Shown here: piece after piece, positions 6,218 through 7,412 of the stretch
How the letters are laid out: each line of letters begins with the position of its first letter
Position numbering within the stretch: the first letter of the stretch is position 1
NCBI GenBank assembly: GCA_934725005.1
Contig: CAKVBE010000044.1
Location: forward strand, 1-7,412
Length of the DNA: 7,412 nucleotides
DNA from: an uncultured Rickettsiales bacterium
Lineage (GTDB): Bacteria; Pseudomonadota; Alphaproteobacteria; Rickettsiales; UBA1997
Direction of reading: 5' to 3'
Program-made: the position numbers and the translations under genes
The notes under the pieces: model-generated
What the model was told of the DNA's origin: nothing
Database searches by the model: none
What the model saw: the letters and a program-made list of their open reading frames with translations, nothing else

Positions 6218-7297
6218 ATGAATCTCTTTTTGTGTAAAACGCCGATGCAAATATTGCGGGCTATTCAGTTAACTTATTATAAAGAAGAATTTAAATGTTC
6301 GGATATGTGTATTTTTCGAACATTTGATGGGGTCGATGATTTATCTATTCGACTTCGAAAATTAAACTTATTTGAAGGAGTGTATATATTTGATAATAAC
6401 TTTAAAAATGTAAAGGGGGGATATTTTGCAAACTATTATGGAAATAATGCATTTATTGAATTTATAAAACGGCATAGATATGCATCGATTTCTATGTTTA
6501 ATAGTGATACATATGATGCGTTTATTGCATATAATTTGTTGCGAAAAAAAAATGAAGTAAATGTATATTATATTGAAGATGCGCCGATGATTTACGCATA
6601 TCCATTACCAAGCCCTAAAAATGTTTTGATAGGGCGTCTTTTGCGGTTAAAGTTTCCAATTTATGAGGTTAGTAAGTGGTATTTTAGTGTACCAGAAAAA
6701 ATGAAAAAAACTAATAAATCAATAGCAATTAAATTAACACCATTAGATCGAAAGGATAAAAAATTTGTTGATTTAGTAAACTTTGTATTTAACTATACCG
6801 AAGACCAATTATTAAATACAACGGATATTTTTATAATGGAGGAGTGTTTTTATACTGACAAAATTATTAAAGATAATTCTGATTATTTTTTATATAAAAC
6901 AATTAAAGAAAAATATCCTAATTTGCAATTTGCAGTGAAATTGCATCCAAGAACAAAAGTTAATCGATTTAGTAATGAATTTAAATGTATAGAAAAGTCA
7001 ACTATTCCTTGGGAAGTGTATCTTCTAAATAAAAATATGAAAGATACGATTTTTATAAGTTTATCATGTTCAACTGCATTATCTCCTAAAATTTTATTTG
7101 ATGATGAATACAGATGTATGCTGTGTTATCGATTGCTTAGAGATAGAGCAATAAGGGCAGATGGACATTTATATTACACAGATGAATGGGAGAAATTGTT
7201 AGCTAATATTACTGAGTTATACAATCAAAAAAATAATATTGCAATTCCAAATGATGAGGTTGAAATGTTTAATATATTAGATGAATGGATAAATTGA
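6218..7297 (+). CDS. GT52/sialyltransferase-like glycosyltransferase
   Basis: This is probably a GT-B transferase related to GT52 (Lst/CpsK-type sialyltransferases) and neighbouring polysialyltransferase-like families, acting late as a terminal or branching enzyme. It opens with MNLFLCKTPMQILRAIQL, the hallmark N-terminus (hydrophobic strand, then C-x-TP-x-Q). An acidic motif IEDAPM lies at 119-124, where characterised sialyltransferases usually have D/E-D/E-G. FAVKLHPRTK (239-248) carries the conserved His-Pro, and ISLSCST (280-286) supplies the serine/threonine motif; in the family the HP and S/T motifs bind the nucleotide. ATG 6218 (359 residues) is preferred because it starts exactly at the family N-terminus and a GGAAAG lies seven bases upstream. 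In-frame ATG 6200 and 6203 overlap the GT4 stop, lack a binding site, and would add five or six residues. No CMP-sialic acid genes are in the window, so the donor is open. An A9 tract lies at 6544-6552. Confidence 0.8.
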   Translation: MNLFLCKTPMQILRAIQLTYYKEEFKCSDMCIFRTFDGVDDLSIRLRKLNLFEGVYIFDNNFKNVKGGYFANYYGNNAFIEFIKRHRYASISMFNSDTYDAFIAYNLLRKKNEVNVYYIEDAPMIYAYPLPSPKNVLIGRLLRLKFPIYEVSKWYFSVPEKMKKTNKSIAIKLTPLDRKDKKFVDLVNFVFNYTEDQLLNTTDIFIMEECFYTDKIIKDNSDYFLYKTIKEKYPNLQFAVKLHPRTKVNRFSNEFKCIEKSTIPWEVYLLNKNMKDTIFISLSCSTALSPKILFDDEYRCMLCYRLLRDRAIRADGHLYYTDEWEKLLANITELYNQKNNIAIPNDEVEMFNILDEWIN

Positions 7298-7298
7298 T

Positions 7299-7412
7299 AT
7301 GGTAATAAAGAAAAAAACTTTAGAATCATTAATGATAATGCTTTGTATGGCATTTTTAATCATACCTGATGGATTAACAATTATAATTAGTAGCATTAAT
7401 ATTTGGGGGAGT
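7299..7412 (+). CDS. Membrane protein N-terminus, 3' partial; candidate polysaccharide polymerase (Wzy) or other integral membrane component
   Basis: An open frame of 38 codons runs from ATG 7299 to the window end, one base after the stop of the previous gene. It reads a short basic N-terminus (MVIKKKTLESL) followed by a strongly hydrophobic segment (MIMLCMAFLIIPDG, then LTIIISSINIW), which looks like a first transmembrane helix with a positive-inside start. No good ribosome binding site is visible, so translation may depend on coupling to the preceding gene; ATG 7332 or 7338 are alternative starts but would shorten the basic end. The locus still lacks a polymerase and a flippase, and Wzy proteins often start this way, but too little is visible to name the family. 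Confidence 0.65.
   Translation, partial: MVIKKKTLESLMIMLCMAFLIIPDGLTIIISSINIWGS

Noticed and set aside
1..7412. CRISPR array, tRNA/rRNA genes, insertion sequences, toxin-antitoxin or defence system
   Set aside because: No regularly spaced repeats, cloverleaf-like segments, transposase motifs or defence domains were seen. The window is explained by polysaccharide biosynthesis genes.

Overview
This window looks like the interior of a capsular or exopolysaccharide (Wzx/Wzy-type) biosynthesis locus from a low-GC Gram-positive bacterium, most likely a Clostridia/Lachnospiraceae-type gut Firmicute. That assignment is inferred from the protein style, the strong AT bias, the AGGAGG/AGGTG-like ribosome binding sites and the cps-like gene order. 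No taxonomic marker gene is present.

Layout, all on the + strand. (1) 1-1037: the 3' part of the membrane priming enzyme, a polyprenyl glycosylphosphotransferase that puts the first sugar-1-phosphate on undecaprenyl phosphate. Its 5' end lies outside the window. (2) 1119-2099: a PssD/Cps14F (Alg14-like) plus PssE/Cps14G (Alg13-like) pair, which together form one two-subunit glycosyltransferase that normally adds the second sugar. (3) 2096-3738: a GT32-type DXD glycosyltransferase and a GT2 glycosyltransferase, overlapping or nearly so. (4) 3739-4007: a 269-bp gene-poor gap with no clear terminator and only weak promoter-like words. (5) 4008-7297: a second GT2, a GT4 (GT-B fold) and a GT52/sialyltransferase-like enzyme. 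(6) 7299-7412: the first 38 codons of a membrane protein that could be the polymerase (Wzy) or another integral membrane component, cut by the window edge.

The genes together read as an assembly line. The priming transferase makes sugar-PP-undecaprenol, PssD/PssE adds the second residue, and five further glycosyltransferases (GT32, GT2, GT2, GT4, GT52-like) extend or branch it, so one repeat unit could hold up to about seven sugars. Flippase, polymerase and nucleotide-sugar synthesis genes are not seen complete here and should lie downstream. The tight packing (ATGA overlap, stop codons overlapping ribosome binding sites, 1-bp spacing) supports co-transcription, except possibly at the 269-bp gap.

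Base composition drops sharply after the priming transferase: that gene has mixed codon use, while everything downstream is very AT-rich. This is the usual pattern of a conserved entry gene followed by a horizontally exchanged, strain-specific cassette. I see no convincing new type of system. The points most worth checking are the GT52-like enzyme with an altered acidic motif, the codon-usage switch inside the priming transferase, and the unexplained gap.
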